Shown piece after piece: positions 9,738 to 16,996 of a stretch of DNA of 64,000 nt (the first letter of the stretch is position 1; each line of letters starts with the position of its first letter). Made by a program: the position numbers and the translations under genes. The notes under the pieces are model-generated. The model was not told the DNA's origin, ran no database searches, and saw only the letters and a program-made list of their open reading frames with translations. Origin of the DNA: Mycobacteroides abscessus ATCC 19977 (GTDB lineage Bacteria; Actinomycetota; Actinomycetes; Mycobacteriales; Mycobacteriaceae); NCBI RefSeq assembly GCF_000069185.1, contig NC_010397.1:1240001-1304000 (forward strand), written 5' to 3'.

Positions 9738-10544
9738 ATGGCACAGAAACCTGTACCCAATGCGCTGACTCTTGAGCTGACGGACGTCGTCGCCGAGAAC
9801 ATCGATCGCCACCGCGACACCGCGGAGCTGTGGTACGCCCACGAGCACGTCCCCTATGACGAGGGCGAGAACTTCGCCTTTTTGGGCGGACGCGACTGGG
9901 AGCCCTCCGACGTGAAGCTGCCCAAGGCTGTCGTCGACGCCGTCCAGATCCTGCTGATCACCAAGGACAACCTGGCGGGCTACCACCGCGAGATGGTGGA
10001 ACATTTCTCCCTGGAGATCATTCCCTGGGCGGACTTCATCGGGCGCTGGACCGCCGAGGAGAACCTGCACGCCATCGCGCTGCGTGAGTACCTCGTGGTG
10101 ACCCGCAATGCCGATCCCAATGCCGATGAGGACACCCGGCTGGCTCACGTCATGAAGGGCTACCGCGCCGACTCATACAGCCAGATCGAGACGTTGGTGT
10201 TCAACGCGTTCTTCGAGCAGATGCACGCGGTGTTCGTGCAGAACCTCGCCGCGCAGACGGAAGACGCTGTACTCAAGGGCCTGCTCGCCAACATCGAGAA
10301 GGATGAGCGCCGCCACGAGCAGATGTACAGCAACATCGTGCTCGAATGCCTGCGCCTGCACCCCGAGGACACCATCGCCGCCATCAAGGCGCGGGCCGCG
10401 GAGCTGAAGGTCATCGGTGCCGATATCGACGGATACGAGGACAAGGTCGCCACGGTGGCCGAGGCCGGAATCATCGACGGGACCACCGTGCAGGACGTGG
10501 TTCGCGAACTCACCGACAAGTGGGGCGTCACCGACCGCCTCTAG
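9738..10544 (+). CDS. desA2: Acyl-ACP desaturase-like diiron protein
   Basis: The 268-residue protein belongs to the ferritin-like acyl-[acyl-carrier-protein] desaturase family and aligns with M. tuberculosis DesA2 (MAQKPVPNALTLELT, ENFAFLGGRDW, WTAEENLHAIALREYLVVTR). Two diiron-binding helices are visible: EENLH and, later, EKDERRHEQ. The family introduces double bonds in acyl chains destined for mycolate or membrane lipids. DesA2 has been reported to be atypical in its metal site, so activity should not be assumed. The start is set at ATG 9738, giving the conserved N-terminus; an upstream extension to 9669 is not conserved. Confidence 0.93.
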   Translation: MAQKPVPNALTLELTDVVAENIDRHRDTAELWYAHEHVPYDEGENFAFLGGRDWEPSDVKLPKAVVDAVQILLITKDNLAGYHREMVEHFSLEIIPWADFIGRWTAEENLHAIALREYLVVTRNADPNADEDTRLAHVMKGYRADSYSQIETLVFNAFFEQMHAVFVQNLAAQTEDAVLKGLLANIEKDERRHEQMYSNIVLECLRLHPEDTIAAIKARAAELKVIGADIDGYEDKVATVAEAGIIDGTTVQDVVRELTDKWGVTDRL

Positions 10545-10557
10545 AGCTTCGTCGGGC

Positions 10558-10599
10558 GTTGCCCCGTGGTGAGGTGCATGTGTGCTCTCGTGGGGCAAC
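10558..10599 (+). terminator. Probable hairpin terminator after desA2
   Basis: A perfect 8-bp inverted repeat, GTTGCCCC (10558-10565) and GGGGCAAC (10592-10599), encloses a 26-nt loop with an additional inner GAG/CTC pairing. It lies 14 nt after the desA2 stop. There is no U-tract, which is common for mycobacterial terminators. Confidence 0.5.
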
Positions 10600-10630
10600 T
10601 CGACACTCGCACGAAATGTGCGTTAACCCG

Positions 10631-10644
10631 GTGTTAGTCAACAC
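10631..10644. promoter_or_regulatory. Small palindrome upstream of the phoH2 operon, possible operator
   Basis: GTGTT (10631-10635) and AACAC (10640-10644) flank AGTC, between the desA2 terminator and the short reading frames ahead of phoH2. Toxin-antitoxin-like operons are often autoregulated through such palindromes. The match is short and could be chance. Confidence 0.25.
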
Positions 10645-10696
10645 GCTTGATTCGGTGCGCGGCATCTGTGGGTAGGTGCGAGTAGCGTCAAAAGCG

Positions 10697-10864
10697 ATGG
10701 CTAGCGACATGCTTTGCTATCCGGGAGGTACTGATCGTGGCGAGAGCGACAGGACCGGCCCCGGTCCTGATGTGGACCGTCTGTATGACGGTTCACACCC
10801 AGTACCGACCGCGTCCACGACAGATCGCGTGTGGTGCCGCACGGATGTCAGGAGCGCTCGGTGA
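10697..10864 (+). CDS. Candidate small upstream protein of phoH2 (PhoAT-like), alternative A
   Basis: A 55-residue frame starting at ATG 10697 (or GTG 10676) and ending in TGA at 10862-10864, so it overlaps the phoH2 GTG start by 4 nt (GTGA). Mycobacterial phoH2 is reported to be preceded by a short antitoxin-like gene, phoAT, that overlaps phoH2. The coupling here fits that description, but I could not compare sequences. The protein is hydrophilic and rich in Asp, Arg and Pro, with no recognisable fold, and no clear ribosome binding site precedes its ATG. Confidence 0.4.
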   Translation: MASDMLCYPGGTDRGESDRTGPGPDVDRLYDGSHPVPTASTTDRVWCRTDVRSAR

Positions 10865-10895
10865 CTGCTTCAAAGAACCCTGGGACCAAGGCTGA
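10737..10895 (+). CDS. Candidate small upstream protein of phoH2, alternative B
   Basis: A second short frame of 52 codons starts with GTG 10737. It is preceded by a very good ribosome binding site, GGGAGG at 10723-10728 with an 8-nt spacer, and overlaps the first 35 nt of phoH2. The peptide contains a hydrophobic patch ([12 protein letters not shown]) followed by a basic stretch (YRPRPRQ). The strong translation signal makes this at least as likely as alternative A to be the translated leader or antitoxin-like gene. Only one of the two is likely to be real. Confidence 0.4.
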   Translation: MARATGPAPVLMWTVCMTVHTQYRPRPRQIACGAARMSGALGDCFKEPWDQG

Positions 10896-12219
10896 TGATC
10901 TTCGCGCAAGCGGCTCATCAATCCGTACCTATGTGCTCGACACCTCGGTGTTGTTGTCTGATCCTTGGGCTACAAACCGATTCGCCGAACACGAGGTAGT
11001 GATCCCATTGGTGGTGATCAGCGAGCTGGAAGGCAAGCGCCACCACCATGAGCTGGGTTGGTTCGCCCGCACTGCGTTGCGGATGCTCGACGATCTGCGG
11101 CTAGAATACGGCCGGCTTGATCAGTCCATTCCTGTTGGGACGCAGGGTGGTTCACTGCGCGTTGAGTTGAATCACACCGATCCCTCGGTGCTGCCGGTGG
11201 GCTTCCGCACCGACTCCAACGATTCCCGGATCTTGGCGTGCGCACTCAACCTCGCCGCCGAGGGCAAGCTGGTTACGTTGGTGAGCAAGGACATCCCGTT
11301 GCGCGTCAAGGCTGGTGCGGTGGGCCTGGCGGCCGACGAGTATCGCGCCCAGGACGTGGTGAATTCGGGCTGGACCGGGATGACCGAGCTGGACACCTCG
11401 GCGGATGTCATCGACTCGCTCTTCGAATCCGGCGAGGTTGACCTGGAAGCGGCGCGAGATCTTCCGTGCCACACCGGGGTCCGCCTCCTCGGTGGTACCT
11501 CGAGCGCCCTGGGTCGCGTCAACGCCGAGAAGCGGGTACAGCTGGTGCGGGGCGACCGCGAGGTCTTCGGGTTGCGCGGCCGATCTGCCGAACAGCGTGT
11601 GGCGCTGGATATCTTGCTCGACGAGTCGGTCGGCATCGTTTCCCTCGGCGGCAAGGCCGGCACCGGCAAGTCGGCGCTGGCACTGTGCGCCGGACTCGAG
11701 GCTGTTCTGGAGCGCCGCAGTCACCGCAAGGTGGTCGTGTTCCGTCCGCTGTACGCCGTCGGTGGCCAAGAGCTGGGATACCTGCCGGGCAGCGAGAGCG
11801 AGAAGATGGGGCCGTGGGCGCAGGCCGTCTTTGACACCCTGGAGGGGTTGGCGTCGCCGGCGGTCATCGAAGAGGTGCTCTCACGCGGCATGCTCGAGGT
11901 GCTCCCGCTGACCCACATCCGGGGCCGGTCGCTGCACGACTCCTTTGTGATCGTGGACGAGGCGCAGTCACTGGAACGCAATGTGCTCCTGACGGTGCTG
12001 TCGCGGCTGGGCACCGGCTCGCGGGTGGTGCTCACCCACGACGTCGCACAGCGCGACAACCTGCGTGTTGGTCGTCACGACGGTGTCGCCGCGGTCATCG
12101 AGAAGCTCAAGGGACATCCGCTGTTCGCGCACGTCACGCTGGTGCGTAGCGAGCGTTCGCCGATCGCCGCGCTGGTCACGGAGATGCTGGAGGAGTTCGG
12201 GCCCGGGCTCACCGCGTAA
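10861..12219 (+). CDS. phoH2: PhoH2: PIN-domain RNase fused to PhoH-type ATPase/helicase
   Basis: The 452-residue protein has an N-terminal PIN ribonuclease domain ([14 protein letters not shown], first catalytic Asp at residue 27; later acidic residues in [11 protein letters not shown]). The C-terminal part is a PhoH P-loop ATPase ([15 protein letters not shown] near residue 264 and the Walker B-like [10 protein letters not shown]). Mycobacterial PhoH2 has been characterised as an ATP-dependent, sequence-specific RNA-unwinding ribonuclease coupled to a small upstream protein. The GTG start at 10861 is set by AGGAG at 10850-10854. It occupies the Rv1095 position between desA2 and the deacetylase. 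Confidence 0.95.
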   Translation: MTASKNPGTKADDLRASGSSIRTYVLDTSVLLSDPWATNRFAEHEVVIPLVVISELEGKRHHHELGWFARTALRMLDDLRLEYGRLDQSIPVGTQGGSLRVELNHTDPSVLPVGFRTDSNDSRILACALNLAAEGKLVTLVSKDIPLRVKAGAVGLAADEYRAQDVVNSGWTGMTELDTSADVIDSLFESGEVDLEAARDLPCHTGVRLLGGTSSALGRVNAEKRVQLVRGDREVFGLRGRSAEQRVALDILLDESVGIVSLGGKAGTGKSALALCAGLEAVLERRSHRKVVVFRPLYAVGGQELGYLPGSESEKMGPWAQAVFDTLEGLASPAVIEEVLSRGMLEVLPLTHIRGRSLHDSFVIVDEAQSLERNVLLTVLSRLGTGSRVVLTHDVAQRDNLRVGRHDGVAAVIEKLKGHPLFAHVTLVRSERSPIAALVTEMLEEFGPGLTA

Positions 12220-12252
12220 TGCCGGGATGAACCGGCTACTACGCTGTTGGAC

Positions 12253-13119
12253 GTGCTATCCAAGCGTGACGTCTTTCGTTGGACCATGGTCGCGGCCGCG
12301 GTGGGAAGTCTGATCGCGGCCGCGATCGTCGTCACCGACAAGCAGCGCGCCTTCGCCGAGCCGGTGGACTGCCAGCGCGAGAAGTGTGTCGCGCTGACGT
12401 TCGACGACGGGCCCAGCCCCTTCACCGATCGGCTGCTGGCCATTCTGCGGGCCAACGGCGCGCACTCCACCTTCTTCGAGATCGGCAATAAGGTGCAGCG
12501 CGACCCGGCGGGTGCCAAGCGAGTAGTGGAGGCCGGGATGGAACTCGGCAGTCACACCTGGGAACACCCCAACATGACGACGATCCCGCCGGAGGCGATC
12601 GCGGGTCAGTTGAGCAAAGCCAGCGACGCCATCGAAGCCGCGACCGGCCAACGTCCCAAGCTGTTCCGCACCGCTGGTGGACTGATCAATGATCAGGTGC
12701 TGGCCGAGGCCAAGAAACAGGGGCTGGCCGACATCAACTGGGATGTCATCCCGTTCGACTGGGCCAACGATTCGAACACCGACGCCACCCGGGCGATTCT
12801 GATGTCACAGATCAAGCCGGGATCGGTGGTGCTTTTCCACGACACCTATTCGAGCACAGTGGATCTGGTGGAGCAGTTCTTGCCCGTGTTGAGGGCCAAC
12901 GGCTATCACGCGGTGACGGTCACGCAGTTGCTCGGCCCCCGTGAACCCGGCACCAGCTATGGCAGCAGAGAGAACGGTCCGCCGGTAAACCTGTTGAAAG
13001 ACATTCCGGCATCGGAGATCCCACCGTTGCCGAACACTCCGTCGCCGTTGCCCGCGACCAACATCCCCATCACCGACCTGCCCAACCAGGGTGCGGGCGG
13101 ACCGGCCGTCGGCCAATAG
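12253..13119 (+). CDS. Secreted or membrane-anchored polysaccharide deacetylase (NodB fold)
   Basis: The 288-residue protein has an N-terminal membrane segment (TMVAAAVGSLIAAAIVV) followed by a NodB homology domain. Its motifs are CVALTFDDGPSPFTD (motif 1, metal-binding Asp), GSHTWEHPN (motif 2, HxxxH) and WDVIPFDWAND, FHDTYSST further on. It matches the Rv1096 position and family, which remove acetyl groups from peptidoglycan or other envelope polysaccharides outside the membrane. The C-terminus is a Pro/Asn-rich tail from about residue 245. GTG 12253 is chosen; a TTG at 12247 in frame is the alternative. Confidence 0.92.
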   Translation: MLSKRDVFRWTMVAAAVGSLIAAAIVVTDKQRAFAEPVDCQREKCVALTFDDGPSPFTDRLLAILRANGAHSTFFEIGNKVQRDPAGAKRVVEAGMELGSHTWEHPNMTTIPPEAIAGQLSKASDAIEAATGQRPKLFRTAGGLINDQVLAEAKKQGLADINWDVIPFDWANDSNTDATRAILMSQIKPGSVVLFHDTYSSTVDLVEQFLPVLRANGYHAVTVTQLLGPREPGTSYGSRENGPPVNLLKDIPASEIPPLPNTPSPLPATNIPITDLPNQGAGGPAVGQ

Positions 13120-13152
13120 GAGTGTGGAGCGCCAGCTCCGCGCCGCGCACCA

Positions 13153-13330
13153 GGCCCGAACGGGCCGGACGCGAAAGGCCTTCTGGTGTATGGAAACCCG
13201 GATGATTCGAGAAACCTGGCGTATTACACCGGGCACAGGACTTCGATGCCGAGCAGTTGCGCCCGGTGACGGTGCCGCGGCCGTGTGAGCGGTGGCAGGC
13301 CCGGCATGGGAGGGTGCGCCACGCCGGGCC
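13153..13330. terminator. Hairpins between the convergent deacetylase and csbD-like genes
   Basis: Two GC-rich inverted repeats lie between these convergent genes. GGCCC and GGGCC pair around GAAC at 13153-13166, and an 8-bp perfect stem forms from GGCCCGGC (13298-13305) and GCCGGGCC (13323-13330). Neither has a U-tract. They could serve as terminators for both strands. Confidence 0.45.
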
Positions 13331-13346
13331 CGACACCGGGCGGGAA

Positions 13347-13556
13347 CTACTTGCCGGTCAACTTGTCCTTGACCGCCTCGACGCCTTCTTTCACCTTGTC
13401 TGCGGCATCAGAGATCGCCTGCTTCGCGGAGGCAATTCCCTGGTCCGCCTGTCCTTCGGCTTTGAGGTCGTCGTTGTTGGTGGCCGCACCAAAGGCCTCC
13501 TTGGCGCGACCTTTCAAGTCTTCGGCCTTGTTCTGTGCGTCGTCGGCTATTCCCAT
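13347..13556 (-). CDS. CsbD-family general stress protein
   Basis: A 69-residue, highly hydrophilic Lys/Ala/Asp-rich protein with the CsbD pattern (MGIADDAQNKAEDLKGRAKE, ending VKEGVEAVKDKLTGK). CsbD-like proteins are small, probably helical or disordered, and belong to general stress regulons in many bacteria; their molecular role is not known. A strong ribosome binding site (GAAAGGAG on the minus strand) precedes the ATG. It sits downstream of the Gls24-type gene group on the same strand, which supports a stress-related regulon here. Confidence 0.9.
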   Translation of the reverse strand: MGIADDAQNKAEDLKGRAKEAFGAATNNDDLKAEGQADQGIASAKQAISDAADKVKEGVEAVKDKLTGK

Positions 13557-13656
13557 ATCGGGGGCTCCTTTCCAGTGGGCGGTGCTTGATCGTTACCTCA
13601 TCTCGGGGCAGCTCGATTCACGAGTGCACCCAAGCTTTTTCATCCGCGTCGGGAAA

Positions 13657-13684
13657 GTCGGCGAGAAGGTGTCGGCGAGAAGGT
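13657..13684. repeat. Perfect 14-bp tandem repeat upstream of csbD-like gene
   Basis: GTCGGCGAGAAGGT occurs twice back to back (13657-13670 and 13671-13684). It lies in the 145-nt gap between the csbD-like gene and the gene ending at 13702, about 100-130 nt upstream of the csbD start. It may be a regulator binding site or simple slippage. Confidence 0.6.
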
Positions 13685-13701
13685 CGCTGAACACGGGGGG
13701 C

Positions 13702-14256
13702 CTAGACAACCTGCGGACGCAGTTTTTCCGGTGCTATGTCCTTGACTACGAGCTGAAAGTCCAGGTCACTGTTGGCTGCATACCGAAGATCGGCTCCGCA
13801 TCGCCGCGCAAGGCGGCGGATCTCGGTCGTCGGGGTGTGGGGCGAGACGCCGACGGTAACTCTTACCACGGGGCGGCCTTTGTCGCGCAGCGTCATCGCG
13901 CGGGCGCTCTGGACGGCAGGGTGACGTGCCAGGTCATCGGCGGCTGCGTCGGCCAATTTGGACAGGTCGACCTGGCTGTCGCTGTCGCCGAGACTGTGCA
14001 CCGATGTCGGGCGCAGATGGACAAGCAGCAACCATAGGCCGATGAGGACGGTGGCGACTCCGGCTCCAGCGAGCACCGCTGGGAGCCATGGCGATTCGAG
14101 TGCGCGGGCCGGGGCTTGCGGGTCGACTGCCGCCGCCGCCCGGCGAGCCAGGCGAGCGTCGGTGCCATAGCCGATCAGCCACACCGCGCCTGTCAGCAAC
14201 ACGACGCCCAATAGGGCGGTGAGTAGCCTGTCGATGAATTGGGTTGTGCGTGTCAC
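13702..14256 (-). CDS. Two-helix membrane protein of the Gls24 locus, AmaP-like
   Basis: The 184-residue protein has two membrane segments (about residues 11-30 and 57-80). Between them is an Ala/Arg-rich extracytoplasmic stretch, and after them a cytosolic C-terminal domain of about 100 residues with a repeated strand/helix pattern (RPVVRVTVGVSP, LDFQLVVKDI) resembling Asp23-type alpha/beta domains. Proteins of this layout (AmaP) anchor Asp23 to the membrane in Firmicutes. Its start overlaps the stop of the preceding gene by 4 nt (ATGA), so translation is coupled. Membership is inferred from topology and neighbours. Confidence 0.75.
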   Translation of the reverse strand: MTRTTQFIDRLLTALLGVVLLTGAVWLIGYGTDARLARRAAAAVDPQAPARALESPWLPAVLAGAGVATVLIGLWLLLVHLRPTSVHSLGDSDSQVDLSKLADAAADDLARHPAVQSARAMTLRDKGRPVVRVTVGVSPHTPTTEIRRLARRCGADLRYAANSDLDFQLVVKDIAPEKLRPQVV

Positions 14257-15026
14257 TGATTGGTTCCGCCCTTCTTCTCAAGAAGTGCGCGATGTTCGTC
14301 GGACCATCGGTGCGCTGATGCATGAGGCACCAAGATGCCGTCGCCCACCGCGACATGGGTGCGGCGTCGCGGCTTCACGGTAAGGACGAGCAAGGTCAGT
14401 CCCGCGATGCCCGCCGCCGCTGCTGCGGGCCAGGTCCACCACATCCAATGCGCGTGCTGCGCCCATCGGGTCGCGGCGGCTGCCCACATCGAACCGTCTG
14501 CCCACCCCGCACCGATTGCTGCGTCCCGCAATACGACCACGCCCGCGATGACCAGTCCGATGGCGACGAGGATGCTGGTGACGGTTGCCCCGGCCACACG
14601 GTGCGGTCCCCGGTATTTACTACTCACCGCTGCTGCGGAATCGGTCTCGTACGGGTCATCGGCTGCTGCGGCATACGCGTCGGCCACTTCGGCCGGCGTG
14701 CGATTGCTTTCGATCCGTGCGATACGCACGTAGACGTCAGCCGTTTGTTCGCCGAGCGATTCGTGCAGTTCTCGGGCCACCGCTGTCCGGACCGCCTGGG
14801 CAAGATTTCCGCCGTCAATGGGCCAGGTCGCCGCGATCTTGACGTTCACCGTCGGGCGGGTGTCATCGGTTATGGCGATCGACGGCAGCGCTCGACCGGG
14901 CGCCAAGCTCTGGTGGCGAACCACTCCAGGTACCGAGAGCACGGCATGCTCAATCAAACGATGGCGTACCCGGTCGTGAACGCGGGTGGCCCCACGCACC
15001 GGCACCGTCCCAGTAGTGGTCGCCAT
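14253..15026 (-). CDS. Asp23-like domain plus two-helix DUF6286-type membrane protein
   Basis: The 257-residue protein begins with a domain of about 110 residues carrying Asp23/Gls24-like features: VHDRVRHRLIEHAVLSVPGVV, then TVNVKIAATWPI and a region of charged helices. Two membrane segments follow (about 143-165 and 195-218), then a short basic tail. It is consistent with actinobacterial DUF6286 proteins found in alkaline-shock loci. It starts 2 nt after the DUF2273-like gene ends and overlaps the next gene by 4 nt, so it belongs to a compact operon. Role: probably an envelope-linked scaffold; no enzymatic motif is visible. Confidence 0.8.
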   Translation of the reverse strand: MATTTGTVPVRGATRVHDRVRHRLIEHAVLSVPGVVRHQSLAPGRALPSIAITDDTRPTVNVKIAATWPIDGGNLAQAVRTAVARELHESLGEQTADVYVRIARIESNRTPAEVADAYAAAADDPYETDSAAAVSSKYRGPHRVAGATVTSILVAIGLVIAGVVVLRDAAIGAGWADGSMWAAAATRWAQHAHWMWWTWPAAAAAGIAGLTLLVLTVKPRRRTHVAVGDGILVPHASAHRWSDEHRALLEKKGGTNQ

Positions 15027-15028
15027 CG

Positions 15029-15220
15029 TCAGCTCCGGTCGCGGCGACCGAGCGCGGTGAGATCGATGGTGCCGTCGAGATGCGCGCCGAGCGCGCCGCC
15101 GGCTCCGGCCAACACCACCGCAAGGAGGAATCCGATAAGGCCACCGGTGACCACTGCGATCGCCAGCAGCAGGCCCGCGAAAAGGCCGATCACTGCGTAA
15201 TTTCCATTCATTCCCGTCAT
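15029..15220 (-). CDS. Small DUF2273-like membrane protein
   Basis: A 63-residue protein with two closely spaced hydrophobic, glycine-rich helices (VIGLFAGLLLAIAVV and LIGFLLAVVLAGAGG) and a short polar tail. DUF2273 proteins of this size and topology accompany Asp23 and AmaP in many Gram-positive bacteria. The ATG at 15220 overlaps the preceding stop by 4 nt (ATGA); an ATG at 15211 is also in frame. Confidence 0.8.
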   Translation of the reverse strand: MTGMNGNYAVIGLFAGLLLAIAVVTGGLIGFLLAVVLAGAGGALGAHLDGTIDLTALGRRDRS

Positions 15221-15453
15221 CTCCTCTCGAGATATTTGGTGCGTTGCCGCCGGATACGCCGTCGGCGGGCTGCGTTCGTGAGCGCCCTGAGCCGGCCGCG
15301 CCAGGTTGGCTGCACCCGGACCGCAGCGCGCCGCGGGGCCCGTTCCCCGGACAGCGCCTGAAGCGCTGCCATCAGTGCCTCCGCCGATCCACCCGCGTCG
15401 GGGTGATGCTTTCGCACGGCCTCACGGCGTGCCTGCCGTTCCACACTCAGCAC
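15217..15453 (-). CDS. Small basic protein with an HPD motif (partial J-domain-like)
   Basis: A 78-residue frame starts with GTG 15453, five nt after the preceding gene's stop, and ends in an ATGA overlap with the DUF2273-like gene. Residues 5-35 (ERQARREAVRKHHPDAGGSAEALMAALQAL) resemble helix II, the HPD loop and helix III of a DnaJ domain. The rest is strongly basic (WRGRLRALTNAARRRRIRRQ). A longer frame exists upstream but lies inside the Gls24-like gene and is an artefact. The context (six coupled genes of a Gls24 locus) supports a real gene. A J-domain role in recruiting DnaK is speculation; helix I and helix IV appear to be missing. Confidence 0.65.
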   Translation of the reverse strand: MLSVERQARREAVRKHHPDAGGSAEALMAALQALSGERAPRRAAVRVQPTWRGRLRALTNAARRRRIRRQRTKYLERR

Positions 15454-15458
15454 GGCGA

Positions 15459-15752
15459 TCAGGCTTGTGCTTCGGCGACTGCCACGTCGTCCACCACCAC
15501 GACGACCGGTACACCCGCTGCCTCGCTGGCGGCCTGGCGCACCCGGGCCGCGACGTCGAGTAGACCCGACCGAAGGTCGAGCACCACGTGAACCTCGCCG
15601 CCCTCGGCCCCCAGCCGCACGCCACGCACCGTCCGCCCGGGCAGGTGCGTGGCGGCGACTCCGAGGCCCCCGGAATAGAGGCCGATGACGCCGTCGATGG
15701 CGGTCACGGCCGCGACCACGCGATCGACCCGCTCGCCGGTCGCGTCCGTCAC
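15459..15752 (-). CDS. Small Asp23/Gls24-like protein
   Basis: The 97-residue protein has an alternating strand/helix pattern (VVAAVTAIDGVIGLYSGG, GEVHVVLDLRSGLLDVAARVRQA, VPVVVVVDDVAVA) that fits a minimal Asp23/Gls24 domain with the typical V-x-V strands. Its GTG start at 15752 overlaps the stop of the longer Gls24 gene by 4 nt (GTGA). It is therefore the second gene of the coupled operon starting at 16216. Confidence 0.78.
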   Translation of the reverse strand: MTDATGERVDRVVAAVTAIDGVIGLYSGGLGVAATHLPGRTVRGVRLGAEGGEVHVVLDLRSGLLDVAARVRQAASEAAGVPVVVVVDDVAVAEAQA

Positions 15753-16216
15753 TGGACTCGTGGCTCTCCGGCGTCGGACGCGTCGTCATCACTGTCGGCG
15801 AAGTGCACGTCATGCACGGTGACGTTGACCTCGGTGACTTCGAGCCCGGTCATGTTCTCGACGGCGGAGATAACGTTGCTGCGAATTCCCTCGGCCAGGT
15901 CGTGGATCGCGATCCCGTAATCGGCCACGATCCCGATGTCGATGGCTGCCTGACGTTCGCCGACCTCGACACTCACTCCCTGCGTAAGGCTGGGCGAACC
16001 GGGCAGCGTCTCACGCAGCTTGCCCACGACGCGGGCGGCCTGGCCGCCCAGGTCGTAGACACCGTCGACCTCGCGTGTGGCGATCCCGGCGATCTTGGAG
16101 ACCACCACGTCGGCGATGGTGGTGACGCCGTGGTTGGAGACCTTCTCGACGGCATTACCGGACTTGTCGACTTGCTTCGACGAGCTCAGTTCGCGGGTCT
16201 GGGTTGCCGTGGTCAT
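15749..16216 (-). CDS. Asp23/Gls24 family envelope stress response protein
   Basis: The 155-residue protein is a typical Asp23/Gls24 protein. It has the conserved TTIADVVVSKIAGIATREVDGVYDL beginning, the VEVGERQAAIDIGIVADYGIAI strand region, and the closing VTEVNVTVHDVHF. The family forms abundant envelope-associated assemblies induced by alkaline, cell wall or general stress. A good ribosome binding site (GAAGGAG on the minus strand) precedes the ATG at 16216. It is the first gene of a six-gene operon and diverges from an ECF sigma factor gene 133 nt away, which suggests control by that sigma factor. Confidence 0.93.
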   Translation of the reverse strand: MTTATQTRELSSSKQVDKSGNAVEKVSNHGVTTIADVVVSKIAGIATREVDGVYDLGGQAARVVGKLRETLPGSPSLTQGVSVEVGERQAAIDIGIVADYGIAIHDLAEGIRSNVISAVENMTGLEVTEVNVTVHDVHFADSDDDASDAGEPRVQ

Positions 16217-16244
16217 CAGCTTCTCCTTCGACTTGTCTCAATTT

Positions 16245-16262
16245 CCGGACATTTTTGTCCGG
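16245..16262. promoter_or_regulatory. Inverted repeat in the Gls24/ECF-sigma divergent promoter region
   Basis: CCGGAC (16245-16250) and GTCCGG (16257-16262) form a perfect 6-bp dyad around ATTTTT, centred in the intergenic region between the two divergent operons. The AT-rich centre in an otherwise GC-rich region suggests a regulator site or the end of a -10 region. Confidence 0.5.
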
Positions 16263-16349
16263 CACAATGAGTTCGTCGGGCAACGGTGGGAACTGCGCAC
16301 GCCGACGAGACCTAACACACATTTCGTACTCGCGACGACAGGGGACACA

Positions 16350-16925
16350 GTGGTGCTGCCGCTCTTGCCTCGGGGCGAACTACTGGCGTCGTTGTCGGAC
16401 GAGATGCTTGCTCGACGCGCTCAGCAAGGTGATTCCGAGGCGTTCGATGTTCTGGTCGTCCGGCATGGCCCCGCGCTGCTGAGATTCGTTGCCCGCACGT
16501 ATCCGGAGCGGGCCGAGTATGACGACATCGTCCAGGAGACGTTCATCGCCGCATGGAAAGGGCTGCCGTCCTTTGCCTTTCGGTCCCAGTTCCGAACCTG
16601 GTTGTATTCGCTCGCCTCCCGGAAAACCGTTGACGCCATGCGGCGGCGCCGTCGCGACTTCGATATCGACGAAGTACCTGAAGTTGCCGATGCCGGCGCG
16701 GGGCCCAGTGAACGCGCCTTGGACGGTGATTTCCTTGCGGCGTTGAGCCGCGAGCTGTCGCAGCTGCCCTATGCGGCGCGTGCGGCCTGGTGGTTACGTG
16801 AGGTTTATGACCTACCTCTGGCGGAGATAGCGACTGTTCTTCGGACCACTGAGGGCTCGGTTCGCGGCAACTTGCAGCGCACCCGCAAGCGGCTCGCGGA
16901 GACGCTTAAGGACTTCCGCCCGTGA
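16350..16925 (+). CDS. ECF-type RNA polymerase sigma factor
   Basis: The 191-residue protein contains sigma region 2 (FDVLVVRHGPALLRFVAR, then YDDIVQETFIAAWKGL and FRSQFRTWLYSLASRKTVD). A linker of about 35 residues leads to sigma region 4 (LPYAARAAWWLREVYDLPLAEIA, VLRTTEGSVRGNLQRTRKRL), the HTH for -35 recognition. There is no extended C-terminal domain. I place the start at GTG 16350 or 16353; the frame stays open upstream, but that part overlaps the divergent Gls24 gene. No anti-sigma factor is obvious next to it, so how it is held inactive is open. It likely controls the flanking Gls24 genes. Confidence 0.92.
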   Translation: MVLPLLPRGELLASLSDEMLARRAQQGDSEAFDVLVVRHGPALLRFVARTYPERAEYDDIVQETFIAAWKGLPSFAFRSQFRTWLYSLASRKTVDAMRRRRRDFDIDEVPEVADAGAGPSERALDGDFLAALSRELSQLPYAARAAWWLREVYDLPLAEIATVLRTTEGSVRGNLQRTRKRLAETLKDFRP

Positions 16926-16996
16926 GTGAACGCGCAGATCACATTCAATCCGCCCGCTGTACAGCTTCCGGCATATGGCGTAACACTGGAGACCTG

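Noticed and set aside
15454..15813. N-terminal extension of the HPD-motif frame to 15813
   Set aside because: It runs opposite or across the small Gls24-like gene in another frame and is an Arg/Gly/Ser low-complexity sequence; the GTG at 15453 fits the operon spacing.
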